From Gimesia sp. (lineage in GTDB: Bacteria > Planctomycetota > Planctomycetia > Planctomycetales > Planctomycetaceae): a stretch of 64,000 nucleotides of DNA. A program made the position numbers and the translations under genes. The stretch covers positions 558,001-622,000 of the forward strand of contig NZ_JAVJSQ010000031.1 in NCBI RefSeq assembly GCF_040219335.1. Direction: 5' to 3'. This document shows positions 19,753 through 35,923 of the stretch, piece after piece. The first letter of the stretch is position 1, and every line of letters starts with the position of its first letter. The notes below the pieces were generated by a model. That model was not told where the DNA came from. It made no database searches and saw only the letters and a list, made by a program, of their open reading frames with translations.

Positions 19753-19869
19753 AGCAGGTGACTTGGTACGTATCAGGAGGGTGATCAACGGCTGTTCAAA
19801 ATAGACGCTCCCCGAGTGTACTCAAAGCGGGGGCGAATTACCATTCAGCCGGGTTGCTGCGGACAGCAG

Positions 19870-20553
19870 TTAAACGGGCACGGTCAAAGACTGACCATTA
19901 TCGCGGGCTGAGAGCCCCAACAGATAGGGAACGGCCACGGCGGCCCATTCTTCCGCGGTGGGATAGTGGTCGGCATGCGAGCCGAAACAACTTTGCAGCA
20001 GACGCGTGTTGATGATTCCCGGATTCAGCGGGACGGCTGCCATCCCCGGAGGCAGTTCCTGAGCCAGCGACTGGGTCAAACCTTCCACGGCCCACTTGGT
20101 GGCACAGTACGAGGCCACTTCACCCGAAGCCGAACGTCCCCAGCCCGAACTGAAATTCACGATCACACCGGATTCTGACTGCAGCATCGCGGGGACGAAG
20201 TGACGAATGGTATTAATAGTCCCTTTGATGTTCACATCGATGATACTGTCGATGTCGGCCGCGGGGATTTCCCAAAGCGCCGCATTCTCATTAATGACCG
20301 CCGCGTTGTTGAGCAGCAGATCGGGGGGACCCAGTTCCGCGATCACCGAATCGGCCCAGGCCTGCACGGCCTGATCGTCGGCGATATCCAGCGCGGTAAA
20401 ATGATGGGGCTTGCCGAACTGATCGGACAACTCGGCGAGCGGTTCCGGGGAGCGGCCACAGCCGGCCACTGTGTGACCAGCTGCGATGAACTCCGACACC
20501 ATTGCCCGTCCCAGTCCCTGGGTGACGCCGGTGATGACGATTACTTTTGACAT
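19870..20553 (-). CDS. Short-chain dehydrogenase/reductase
   Basis: A 227-residue classical SDR. It has the cofactor loop TGVTQGLGRAM (near 8), the NNAAV motif near 86, the catalytic Ser in NFSSGWG and the YCATK motif, giving the Ser-Tyr-Lys set. The substrate is an alcohol or ketone of unknown identity. AGGA lies 8 bases before the start. The thuA-like gene ends 29 bases upstream, so the two are almost surely co-transcribed; the setting with ThuA and DUF1080 suggests a sugar or polyol. Confidence 0.93.
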   Translation of the reverse strand: MSKVIVITGVTQGLGRAMVSEFIAAGHTVAGCGRSPEPLAELSDQFGKPHHFTALDIADDQAVQAWADSVIAELGPPDLLLNNAAVINENAALWEIPAADIDSIIDVNIKGTINTIRHFVPAMLQSESGVIVNFSSGWGRSASGEVASYCATKWAVEGLTQSLAQELPPGMAAVPLNPGIINTRLLQSCFGSHADHYPTAEEWAAVAVPYLLGLSARDNGQSLTVPV

Positions 20554-20582
20554 GACGGTTTCCTGTCCCTGGCCGATGGCAC

Positions 20583-21443
20583 TTATTTCTTTTCAGCAGC
20601 CTTCACGGCGGCAGCGGCTTTGGCGTCTTCCTGTTTTGACAGTTCCGGATTGACGGGAACCGCAGCCGGTGCATCGCCGCGAATCCATTTAATCGCGCCG
20701 ATGACGGAATCCAGAAATGCGGGATTGGTCCAGGTCGAAGGGTTGTGTCCCATGTTGTTCACGAAGACTTTGCCCTGCCCCCAGTCCTTGGCCCAGGCGA
20801 CCGGGACCTGGTAGGGACGCTTGGGGTTACACTTCTCCATATTCAGGCTCATCAGCACATGCACTTTTTCCGGCTGCCAGTTTTTATACTGATAGATTTC
20901 ATCTTTGACCTGGAATTCTTTCCCGAAAGGCTTCATGGCAGGGAAATCTGTGTTGTGCACGGTGATTGTCACCGTATTTCCAGCGGTCCAGGGATGGCCG
21001 TTGAAGGATCCGCCGATCATATCCCAATAAGGTTCGTAGGACTTGTAGGTATCGGTGGCTGAGTGAAAGCCGATAAAGCCGTGGCCTTTCTGCTTCAGCC
21101 AGTCATTCAGAAAATACTGCATGTCTGCTTCTTTAATGGGCAGCATGCCCGTGGTGTAGAACATGACGATGTCGTAGTTCTGTAGATTTTCTTTTGTGAA
21201 GTCGGCTGCGGCATCCTGCGTACAATCGACGGTGAACAGGCCCGACTGCTTCCCGAGTTGGATCATCGCGATTTCGGAAGGAGACAGCTGTTCTTTCTCC
21301 CGTTTGACGGAGCCGTGGGTATAACCTTTGCTCTGGGTGAGCATCAGGATACGGGTCTTGGCGTCGGCTGCATCGGCAACACCAGTCACGGTCAGCAGGG
21401 GGAATATCAGCAGACAGCAGACTGTCAGAAATCGAAAACTCAT
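20583..21443 (-). CDS. Secreted ThuA domain protein
   Basis: A 286-residue exported ThuA-like protein (glutamine-amidotransferase fold) common in planctomycetes and linked by gene context to sugar use, though its chemistry is unproven. A signal peptide ends near GVADA. The core contains TRILMLTQSKGYTHGS, YDIVMFYTTGMLPI, GHGFIGFHSATDT, MIGGSFNGHPW and WAKDWGQGKVFVNNMGHNPSTW, the last being the hallmark of this family. The C-terminal 25 residues are Ala/Lys rich. GGGAG lies 8 bases before the ATG. It is upstream of the SDR gene by 29 bases and downstream of the DUF1080 lipoprotein. Confidence 0.93.
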   Translation of the reverse strand: MSFRFLTVCCLLIFPLLTVTGVADAADAKTRILMLTQSKGYTHGSVKREKEQLSPSEIAMIQLGKQSGLFTVDCTQDAAADFTKENLQNYDIVMFYTTGMLPIKEADMQYFLNDWLKQKGHGFIGFHSATDTYKSYEPYWDMIGGSFNGHPWTAGNTVTITVHNTDFPAMKPFGKEFQVKDEIYQYKNWQPEKVHVLMSLNMEKCNPKRPYQVPVAWAKDWGQGKVFVNNMGHNPSTWTNPAFLDSVIGAIKWIRGDAPAAVPVNPELSKQEDAKAAAAVKAAEKK

Positions 21444-21534
21444 GGTGGTCGCTCCCAGTTGAGAATGAAGGATACGCGGAAGTCAGATCTCACTATATTA
21501 AAAGAGATCAATTCCCGATTGCAAAGCAGCGGGA

Positions 21535-22248
21535 CTAATCGGTCAGTTCCTGGATACGGATATTGCGGAACTCAACCGGGTTTCCCTCGGACTGCAGCCC
21601 GAAAAAGCCGTCTTTCAGCTCACTTGGTTTGGAAGTGGCGATCTCCGTTCCGTTCAGAACCGAAGTTAAAGCGCCGTCTTTGCAGACGACTTCAATTGCA
21701 TTCCACTCGCCTATCGGCCGACGCACTTTTTGCCGGGCTTCCGGATTATCGGTGACTTCGAGGGTGATGTCTTTGCTGTTTGATTTGATGTGTGCCATCT
21801 CAGAATACTTACCCTGTACTTCGAGGCACTTGGGCCAGACGCGATTTTCGCCTGTGATATAGAACAGGAATCCTGTGTTCGGATCGGCATTTGTTTCAGC
21901 TGATTCGGGGAAGCGATACTCCAAACGAACGGTACAGTTTCCGAGTGCAACGCGTGTATAGATATAACCGCGAGGCTGTCCCTGGCAGGAAATGATTCCG
22001 TCCTTCTCAGTCCAGTTTTTACCGGAGACCGGTTCTTTCGATTTTCCGGCGAACTCTTCAAAGTCCTTCAGATGCAACAGGGTAAATCCGTCTTCGACTT
22101 CGAATAACGATTCGATTGTTTTTTCAGGTTCATCGATGGCGGGTACTTCATTCAGCGCTTCTTTTTTCTGTTCTTCCGTGGGGCTTCCACAGGCAGACAG
22201 CAGACAGGTCAACAACATCAATAGAACAAAGGAAAGCTGAGTTTTCAT
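21535..22248 (-). CDS. DUF1080 (3-keto-disaccharide hydrolase-like) lipoprotein
   Basis: A 237-residue lipoprotein. The lipobox is LLSAC with Cys20, so it is processed by signal peptidase II and anchored in a membrane. The body is the DUF1080 jelly roll: EGFTLLHLKDFEEFAG-like opening, DGIISCQGQPRGYIYT, DPNTGFLFYITGENRVWPKCLEVQGK and GLQSEGNPVEFRNIRIQEL at the end, all typical. Some relatives hydrolyse 3-keto glycosides, which would suit the redox enzymes downstream. It is the first gene of the likely operon with thuA, SDR and the old yellow enzyme. Confidence 0.93.
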   Translation of the reverse strand: MKTQLSFVLLMLLTCLLSACGSPTEEQKKEALNEVPAIDEPEKTIESLFEVEDGFTLLHLKDFEEFAGKSKEPVSGKNWTEKDGIISCQGQPRGYIYTRVALGNCTVRLEYRFPESAETNADPNTGFLFYITGENRVWPKCLEVQGKYSEMAHIKSNSKDITLEVTDNPEARQKVRRPIGEWNAIEVVCKDGALTSVLNGTEIATSKPSELKDGFFGLQSEGNPVEFRNIRIQELTD

Positions 22249-22598
22249 AGATCAGATTCTTTCATGAAGGTCAGGCATACTTTCTCTGCTCCCGGCCCAG
22301 AGCGTAACACTGTGAAGATTTATCGTACCCAATCTGCTTAATGCACTGAAGTCTGGCGTCCCCTGTTCCAGTCAGGATACATATAATCGATACATTTTTC
22401 TCGGGCCTGGCAGATTTACTGAATTCGGTAATCAAGAGATGCAGGAGATCCCGCAGATTTTGCCGATAGAGATTATGTACTCTCCCTTAACTGATTCGCC
22501 TCACAGGATGACTTAGGCACCATTGGCTGAAGTCGAAATGCTGTGCAGGATCAGGCAGCAATAATTTCAGTATCCTACTGAGATAGAAATGGGCTATC
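22249..22598. other. Divergent intergenic region
   Basis: About 350 bases between the divergent lipoprotein operon and the small unknown gene at 22599. It should contain both promoters. I see no recognised binding site, RNA or repeat. Confidence 0.4.
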
Positions 22599-22880
22599 AT
22601 GCAACAAGTAATGATCTCTCCCCCCGAGGATCAAGCGAGGACGACCAGTCACACCTGTGCCTCGCTGATCAAATCGCAACCGGCCGGCCAGGCTGATAAA
22701 CAACAGGACCTGAGTATTTCAGTACTGGAATGGCTTAACGCAGAGTTGAGAAAAGAGGTAGAAAAGCAGGAAATCGTATCGTTTCAGCCAAACGAGAAGA
22801 TGATCGATCGTTTGCAGAACATGCTGACTTCCAAAGCGACCGGCATCACCATTATGGTGGTCGGTTTATTCATCATGTAA
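22599..22880 (+). CDS. Small protein of unknown function
   Basis: A 93-residue open frame with no recognised family. The first 35 residues are polar, the middle (SISVLEWLNAELRKEVEKQE) looks helical and amphipathic, and the last 14 or so residues (TGITIMVVGLFIM) are hydrophobic, enough for a short membrane tail. No good ribosome binding site precedes the ATG, so the gene call rests on its length, composition and position between oppositely oriented genes. It could be a C-tail-anchored membrane protein or not be expressed. Confidence 0.5.
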   Translation: MQQVMISPPEDQARTTSHTCASLIKSQPAGQADKQQDLSISVLEWLNAELRKEVEKQEIVSFQPNEKMIDRLQNMLTSKATGITIMVVGLFIM

Positions 22881-22980
22881 GACGCAGCAATCTGAAGGGT
22901 AATCCGGATTCGTGTAACAGCTACTGATTCTGCTATGTATGCAGCGCTCAGCCGCATAGCAGGATCAGCAACAGGTGGAA

Positions 22981-23643
22981 TCAGACGATTCCTGAACCGA
23001 AAGAGTCTCCCTGCGCACCCGGCTCACGATTCTGCGAAGTAACCCTGTCGGCAGCTGGCTGATCGGCTGGATTATGATGAGGTGGTTTCCCGTCTGAACG
23101 GTCCTCAGCAGCATCAATTCGAAATACCTGACCGTTCTTGCGGTGAATGGTCGATTCCGTGCGGGAGGGCTGGACCTGTGGTGTCTCGTCATAGTCCTCT
23201 TCGTAGGGTCCAAGCCGCGCGTAATCTTCTTCGCCGAAATCGTCATAGCGGCAGATGTAGCCATCCTGCTGCGCGGAGACGCGCTCTTCCTCATATGCCT
23301 TGAGGACCTCTTCCTGAATCAATTCACGGCATTCGGAATTGATGGGATGCGCGATGTCGGCATAGAGACGGGCACGACCGGCGTCATCTTTATCCGCCCG
23401 GTTTTCATCCAGACGCACGCCACACTGGTTACAGAAGGAGGCGCGCAGATGGTTCTTGGTATGACACTTGGGACAACGATCCATCAGCTTGCGGCTGGGC
23501 ATCGCCACGAAGGCACCTTTGGCCCCCTGAATGATTTTCAGATCCCGGATGACGAATGAGACGTCGAAAGTAATTGAGCAGAATGCCAGCAATCTTTCGT
23601 GTGGGTCATTCATCAATTTGATGCGTACTTCACTGATCTCCAT
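22981..23643 (-). CDS. spoVG: SpoVG-family protein with inserted zinc ribbon
   Basis: A 220-residue protein whose first 53 residues match SpoVG ([21 protein letters not shown] then [23 protein letters not shown]), a small DNA/RNA-binding regulator. Where ordinary SpoVG goes on to its C-terminal helix, this one has a four-Cys zinc ribbon, [19 protein letters not shown] (residues 57-75), then the expected [23 protein letters not shown] disordered acidic tail follows to 220. Ordinary SpoVG is about 95 residues. GGAG stands 9 bases before the ATG. ispE is 38 bases upstream on the same strand; the two genes are also near neighbours in Bacillus. Confidence 0.92.
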   Translation of the reverse strand: MEISEVRIKLMNDPHERLLAFCSITFDVSFVIRDLKIIQGAKGAFVAMPSRKLMDRCPKCHTKNHLRASFCNQCGVRLDENRADKDDAGRARLYADIAHPINSECRELIQEEVLKAYEEERVSAQQDGYICRYDDFGEEDYARLGPYEEDYDETPQVQPSRTESTIHRKNGQVFRIDAAEDRSDGKPPHHNPADQPAADRVTSQNREPGAQGDSFGSGIV

Positions 23644-23681
23644 GGCCTCACTCCATTTGTGCCAAATTTAAAATTGCTCAT

Positions 23682-24596
23682 CTATAGTCGGTTCTGGACA
23701 ACAAATACATGCCCTTTCACTGTGGATCGCAATCGCGCAGCGACCTGGGAAGCCTGTGCCCGATTCTGGCAGACACCAAAATAGGCCGTTCCGCTTCCAC
23801 TCATCATATGCCCCAAAACAGATTGTTTTGAGAAGTAATCTTTTAAAATTAATATATCCGAATTCAGCTGTTCCGCAGGCACCTGCAGATCATTCAACAT
23901 GAAGTGGGAAATTGAATGAAACTGCCCAGAAGCCAGATCACGCGTCAGACGCTCAACCTGATTATTTGAGTGAGTTCCTACTCGACACTGCCGATAAACG
24001 TCCGCCGTGGATAAACCCGACTGGGGTCGAGCAATCACAAAGTGGAGACATTGGGGAATGGATACGGGTTCGATCAGTTCACCTCTTCCCCGACAGATGG
24101 CTGCATTGCTCTCTGTGAGAAAGAACGGAATGTCACTCCCCAGCTCGGCCGCCAGACCTCGTAATTCTTCAGGCGACAATCCCAAATGCCAGAGTTGATT
24201 GGCAGCGAATAAGGCCGCCGCTGCATCGCTTGATCCCCCGCCGAGTCCAGCCTCTGCAGGAATGCGTTTAATCAACTGGATCCGCAATCCCTGCTGTGTT
24301 CCCGTTTTTGCCTGAAGTAACCGGACAGCACGCACTACCAGGTTATCTTCACCAGTCGGGATCTGCTGGTCTGTGTCTCGTTGGGGCTGAAGTGAATTCG
24401 CTTCGGCAACACTCAACGCAACTTCTGTTGAAGGATCCTCCGTGAAAACCAAAGTGTCGTATATACCAACCGACAGCATCAACGAAGTAATGTCGTGAAA
24501 ACCGTCGGGGCGCTTATTATCGATGCTTAAGAACAAATTTAATTTGGCAGGAGCATGAACTGTAACGGAACGTGAATGGGGATAAGAAAAGAGCAT
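23682..24596 (-). CDS. ispE: 4-diphosphocytidyl-2-C-methyl-D-erythritol kinase
   Basis: A 304-residue GHMP kinase of the MEP pathway; it phosphorylates CDP-ME with ATP on the way to isoprenoid precursors, which feed UppS elsewhere in this window. Motif 1 is PAKLNLFLSI (residues 16-25), the ATP-binding motif PAEAGLGGGSSDAAAALFAA is near 113, and the C-terminal MMSGSGTAYFG is near 274. Length is normal. It leads a two-gene unit with spoVG. The ribosome binding site is weak. Confidence 0.95.
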   Translation of the reverse strand: MLFSYPHSRSVTVHAPAKLNLFLSIDNKRPDGFHDITSLMLSVGIYDTLVFTEDPSTEVALSVAEANSLQPQRDTDQQIPTGEDNLVVRAVRLLQAKTGTQQGLRIQLIKRIPAEAGLGGGSSDAAAALFAANQLWHLGLSPEELRGLAAELGSDIPFFLTESNAAICRGRGELIEPVSIPQCLHFVIARPQSGLSTADVYRQCRVGTHSNNQVERLTRDLASGQFHSISHFMLNDLQVPAEQLNSDILILKDYFSKQSVLGHMMSGSGTAYFGVCQNRAQASQVAARLRSTVKGHVFVVQNRL

Positions 24597-24837
24597 CCGT
24601 CACATTTCCAAAATTCCTGCGGAACGAATTTCTCGTTATATAAAACAGGTCCTCACATCATGAATTGTGAGAGATAAGAGCGGCTTGACCTGATTTCAAT
24701 TCGATTGCGATACGACGTTATAGTTTAAAGATGACTACAACGCTGATTATCGTATCTGTTTATTGAAATTTCGTCAACATCTTTTCCCCAGCGAGGGGAT
24801 TTACTGCTGGTATAACAGAGTCCGTTGATGGTTTCTC

Positions 24838-31809
<6,972 letters not shown>

Positions 31810-31897
31810 GGACCGCGTTATACCAAACGGCTGACGCCGGGTTTGAAAACAGCTGACAATGAGGGGATCAAATCGAGCACGGGATTGCAGGGTGGAA

Positions 31898-32302
31898 TCA
31901 GATCAGACCATCTCCGAATGATTCGTCTGATTCTTCCGCGGGCTGATCCGGTTCTGCGGAGGCGGACGACTCTGTCTGCTCAGAACTTTCCTGTGGTGAG
32001 GCTGCTTCCTGCGCCGTGATCGATTCGGGCTCGACGACGGGTTCGGCTTCCAGGGAACGGGCCAAGGCTGCAGCACGCTCTGAGGAAGACTGATCGCTCT
32101 CTGCCGTTTCAGCAAAATCGAAGTGATAGGGATCTTCGTGCAGTTTTCGCTGTTCCTCGATCAGCTGCATGAAGACGGTTTCCCCGTTGACCTGAGTCGA
32201 TTTGGCAACCACGTCGCCGCTCAAACGGATCGTCTGACCGGTTTTCGGGCATTTCCAGAGTCGCCTGACATCGAGGTCCAGCTTTAATCCGGGGCCTTTC
32301 AT
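31898..32302 (-). CDS. Small acidic-tailed protein of unknown function
   Basis: A 134-residue protein with no recognised family. Residues 1-55 ([33 protein letters not shown]) form a compact basic-to-neutral part; the rest is very rich in Glu, Ser, Ala and Gln and looks disordered. A single Cys-Pro-Lys in the folded part recalls half a zinc ribbon but lacks a partner pair. It lies 88 bases upstream of uvrA in the same direction and may be co-transcribed, but its function is open. Confidence 0.75.
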   Translation of the reverse strand: MKGPGLKLDLDVRRLWKCPKTGQTIRLSGDVVAKSTQVNGETVFMQLIEEQRKLHEDPYHFDFAETAESDQSSSERAAALARSLEAEPVVEPESITAQEAASPQESSEQTESSASAEPDQPAEESDESFGDGLI

Positions 32303-32476
32303 ACTGTCTGTCTCTTTGCTGATGGAGGTTCGAAAATCAACACTTTTCAGATGTGTCTGACTAGATTACACTCTGCAACACTATGAAACATACCTGATGC
32401 CATATCTCCGGTTCAATTGCTGGCGGCAAAATAATTGGATTGGAAGTTCTTTTGTTCATTAGATCAAGGTTTATCG

Positions 32477-33496
32477 ATGTCTGATTCCGAGCAGTCTGAA
32501 CCAGGTTCCCCTTCCCGTTTTCCCGCACGTGCGGACCTGATTCAGGTGGGACGGGGGCTGCTGATGGGGGGCGCCGATATTATCCCCGGCGTTTCCGGGG
32601 GAACGGTGGCGTTGATTCTGGGCATTTATCAGCGACTGATTACCGCGATCAGCCATTGTGACGCGCGGCTGTTTCAAATGCTGCTCCGGCGTGAATGGTC
32701 GGCTGCAGCCCGGCACCTGGATCTGCGGTTCATCATTCCCCTGGGGTTTGGCATTCTGACCGGGGTCGTCAGCCTGGCGAGCCTGATGCATTACCTGCTC
32801 GACTACCATCTGCAGCTGACGCTTTCCCTGTTTTTTGGTCTGATCCTGGCTTCGAGTTTCCTGGTCGCCCAGATGGTGCAGCGCTGGACCGTCTTGAACG
32901 TGCTGGCCTTCATTGTCTCCACGATTGGTGTATATATTCTTGTGGGAGAACATTCGATTAAGCCGCCTGAAGGGAATTGGTATGTTTTCTTCTGTGGCAT
33001 GATCGCAATCTGTGCGATGATTCTCCCCGGCATCAGCGGCGCGCTGATCCTGATTCTGCTGGGCAAATATCACGATGTGACCGGACTGCTGAAGACGATT
33101 CCCAGGGAACTGCTCAAGGGAAACATTGACTGGAATGGCCTGCTGACGGTGCTGGTGTTCGTGCTGGGCTGCCTGCTGGGACTGATTCTGTTCAGCAAGG
33201 TGCTCCGCTGGCTGCTGCACAACTATCACACACTGACGATGGCCGTGCTGTGCGGGCTGATGGTTGGTTCGCTGAGACGGATCTGGCCGTTCAAGGTGGA
33301 TGTCACGCCTTACACCAGCGATCAGACTCCGGAAATGGTTCCGTTCAAGCACCGGATTTACGAAAATATCTGGCCGGAATCATTTGGCGGGATGTTCTGG
33401 TCATCGATTGCACTCATCATCGTGGCGGCCCTGCTTGTCTGGGGGCTGGACCGCCTGTCGCAGAAATACGCGATGCACGATTCTTCAGAAATGTAA
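32477..33496 (+). CDS. DUF368 membrane protein (probable undecaprenyl-phosphate transporter)
   Basis: A 339-residue integral membrane protein of the DUF368 family with about eight or nine hydrophobic segments. Two family motifs sit in the repeat halves: MGGADIIPGVSGGTVALILG (near residue 35) and MILPGISGALILILLGKY (near 190). DUF368 proteins (PopT in other bacteria) flip the carrier lipid undecaprenyl phosphate back across the membrane for reuse in envelope synthesis, so that role is likely by family. The frame is open to a TTG at 32435; the ATG at 32477 with AAGG upstream is preferred. Confidence 0.93.
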   Translation: MSDSEQSEPGSPSRFPARADLIQVGRGLLMGGADIIPGVSGGTVALILGIYQRLITAISHCDARLFQMLLRREWSAAARHLDLRFIIPLGFGILTGVVSLASLMHYLLDYHLQLTLSLFFGLILASSFLVAQMVQRWTVLNVLAFIVSTIGVYILVGEHSIKPPEGNWYVFFCGMIAICAMILPGISGALILILLGKYHDVTGLLKTIPRELLKGNIDWNGLLTVLVFVLGCLLGLILFSKVLRWLLHNYHTLTMAVLCGLMVGSLRRIWPFKVDVTPYTSDQTPEMVPFKHRIYENIWPESFGGMFWSSIALIIVAALLVWGLDRLSQKYAMHDSSEM

Positions 33497-33509
33497 GCCG
33501 ACGGGGATT

Positions 33510-35846
33510 TTACTTCCCATCATCCTGCGGGTAGAGCAGTACGCGGTCGTGACAGAGTAGAATCAGATCTTTGCGATTGTCGCCCGTCACATCGGCGATG
33601 ACTGCTTCACGGGGATCGACGCCGGTTCGGTTGGAGCGGGAAAAGGTTTTCTCTTCGAAGATCTTGAAATTCAGTGCGTGGCGTAAGCCTGGTTTGTCTT
33701 TGAAATTCAGAATTTCAACCTGGTGCGTCCGCAGATCGAGAATGACCACGTCGGGAGCACCGTCGCCGTTCAGGTCTCCTGCAACGGAATCGGTAAAGTA
33801 GGCCTGGGGCAGTTTCGATTCATACGAGGCGACCTCTTTGAGAGTGGGCGGAGTCTGACCGGAGTACAGAATTCCGAACTGACCGCGACCGAAGAGGACG
33901 AGGTCAGGCCGCTGGTCTCCATTCAGGTCAGCCACGTGCGCTGAGAGCAGCGGAAACTCACCGATTTCGACTTCCTTCCAGGGACGATAGACGTTGGCTT
34001 CTTTACGGAGGATCCGCAGTTTCTGGACACCCAGATCGATGAGCACGATTTCGTCACCGGGCTCTCCGTCGAGATCCATATTCACGGCGCCTTCCACGCG
34101 GGCCTTGCTTTCGGGGGCATTGAACTGATCGACGACCTGCCATTGATTGTCGGAATTCAGAATCAGTCTGCGGGCGAAGTTGTTCTGGGCAGTGAGGATC
34201 CAGTCCCGTTTGGGACCGCCGATAAAAATGGACTCAGGCTTGATTTCATCGAGGTTGATTCCGCCAGACGGTGTGATCAACTGGGGAGTCTGTTTCGGCG
34301 TTAACGTAATCATTTTGGGTGAGCGGGAGAGCCCGTAGAAGGCCATCAGCTCGTAGATGCCGTCGCCGTTGGCATCCAGTTTGACCAGCGACTTGGGTGA
34401 ATCCAGATTCGGCGGGTCGCTGGGGAACTGATATTCGCTCCAGCTGCCATCTTTGTTCAGTCGCAGGGCCTGCAGTTGGTAGCTGTAGCCGCGTTTATCG
34501 CCGACCTTCGCGACATAGATCAGTTCGGGTGACTGATTCCCGTCGAGATCCGCCAGTTCGAATGCCAGCGGTTCGCCTTTAATGGGGAGCACTTTGGGGA
34601 ATGAGAGCCGCTGTGTGTCCAGCGCACTCACGCCGATGATCTTTTCACGTTCGCTGAGCACAAAGACTTCGCCTTTGCCGTCGCCGTTAACGTCTTCAAC
34701 GCGGAGCTGTTCAACTCCGAGCAGGCCGGGATAGGTCTGCCCCAGATCCAGGCCACGGTCTTTGGTCTGCAGGTAAACGAGCATCTGTGCTGTTTCGGGA
34801 TCGGAAACGACGACATCTGTCAATCCGTCGCCATTGATATCACCGAGGTCAAACCCCCGGTTGCGTCCGGAACCTTCTTCGCCAAACCCGTAGAGGGTGA
34901 GCCGTTTGGAGATTTCACCATTTTTTGCCTGGGCCTTCTCTAGCTGCTGTACTTTGAGGCGACCGGTCTGGGAATCGATGGTGAGGATTTCCGAACCCGG
35001 CTTGCCGTCAATTTCTGAAAGTGTGACCGAGCGGGGGCTGGAGAGTTCGAAGCGGATTTCCGGTCCCAGGTGGCCATCCTGTTTCTGTAGACGGGCACAG
35101 AGGACCTGATCTTTGCCATCGCGCGTGGCGTAGGTGAAGTCATTGCGGCCATCGCCGTTGAGGTCAGCGATGGAAGCCAGGCCGAGCTTGGGTGACGTAT
35201 TCAGGATGGAACGGGGGGTTGCGAAGTCGCCCTTTTCGTCCTGCAAAATGACGTAGGTGTGATTGGTGCCGAGCACGATGAGGTCGGTCCGCTGATCGAA
35301 GTTCAGATCTCCGGCAGCAATCGTCCATTGCGTAGGCTGCAGGTCCGCCAGGCGAATTCGTTTCCGATCAGACCAGCCGCCATTCTCTGTCTGGTAGCGG
35401 ATAATCAGTCGGTCAGGGAGTGCGAGGTATGCCAGATCGTTGCGGCCGTCGCCGTTAAAATCGCCAACCGTGAGTGCGGAGATGGAGACATCTACTGGTA
35501 CTTTGACATGTTTGAAGCGGGCATCATCGGGAATGAAGTTCACGCCATCGCTGATCTCGTCAGTCGTCGATTCATCCTTACCGGTACGCTGCTGCAGGAT
35601 ATCGATGCGGCTGTTGCTGTTATCGATCAGAACCAGATCATTCAGCTTGTCTCCGTTCATGTCGGCGGCAAGCATATTGGAAGAACGATCAGAGAGCTTG
35701 AAAAGTTCCAGCGGCTTGAAACCGTAGTAGTCGGCGAGCCGGGGCTTCTCGTCTGCAGAGACGTATGCGGTCATGCCTCCCAGCAGAACCAGCGAGAATA
35801 CCACCAGGAATGATTTTCCACCTGCGATCTTGAAGCCCTTAAACAT
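33510..35846 (-). CDS. Secreted FG-GAP/VCBS repeat protein
   Basis: A 778-residue exported protein made almost entirely of FG-GAP/VCBS repeats, which fold as beta propellers and often bind calcium. A signal peptide spans about residues 1-31. Twelve or so Asp-rich calcium-loop motifs of the D-x-N-G-D-x-x-x-D kind are visible, for example DMNGDKLNDL, DFNGDGRNDL, DINGDGLTDV and DLNGDGAPDV, spaced along the whole length. Two propellers would fit the number. GGGAG lies 8 bases before the ATG. Function is surface or periplasmic; ligand unknown. It is 77 bases downstream of sppA on the same strand. Confidence 0.9.
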   Translation of the reverse strand: MFKGFKIAGGKSFLVVFSLVLLGGMTAYVSADEKPRLADYYGFKPLELFKLSDRSSNMLAADMNGDKLNDLVLIDNSNSRIDILQQRTGKDESTTDEISDGVNFIPDDARFKHVKVPVDVSISALTVGDFNGDGRNDLAYLALPDRLIIRYQTENGGWSDRKRIRLADLQPTQWTIAAGDLNFDQRTDLIVLGTNHTYVILQDEKGDFATPRSILNTSPKLGLASIADLNGDGRNDFTYATRDGKDQVLCARLQKQDGHLGPEIRFELSSPRSVTLSEIDGKPGSEILTIDSQTGRLKVQQLEKAQAKNGEISKRLTLYGFGEEGSGRNRGFDLGDINGDGLTDVVVSDPETAQMLVYLQTKDRGLDLGQTYPGLLGVEQLRVEDVNGDGKGEVFVLSEREKIIGVSALDTQRLSFPKVLPIKGEPLAFELADLDGNQSPELIYVAKVGDKRGYSYQLQALRLNKDGSWSEYQFPSDPPNLDSPKSLVKLDANGDGIYELMAFYGLSRSPKMITLTPKQTPQLITPSGGINLDEIKPESIFIGGPKRDWILTAQNNFARRLILNSDNQWQVVDQFNAPESKARVEGAVNMDLDGEPGDEIVLIDLGVQKLRILRKEANVYRPWKEVEIGEFPLLSAHVADLNGDQRPDLVLFGRGQFGILYSGQTPPTLKEVASYESKLPQAYFTDSVAGDLNGDGAPDVVILDLRTHQVEILNFKDKPGLRHALNFKIFEEKTFSRSNRTGVDPREAVIADVTGDNRKDLILLCHDRVLLYPQDDGK

Positions 35847-35923
35847 CCTGTCTCCCTGCCTGCTGAATTCTGATTCTATATGTAAGTCGATCTCGATTCG
35901 ATCAACGGCTAAGTCTCTGTTGC

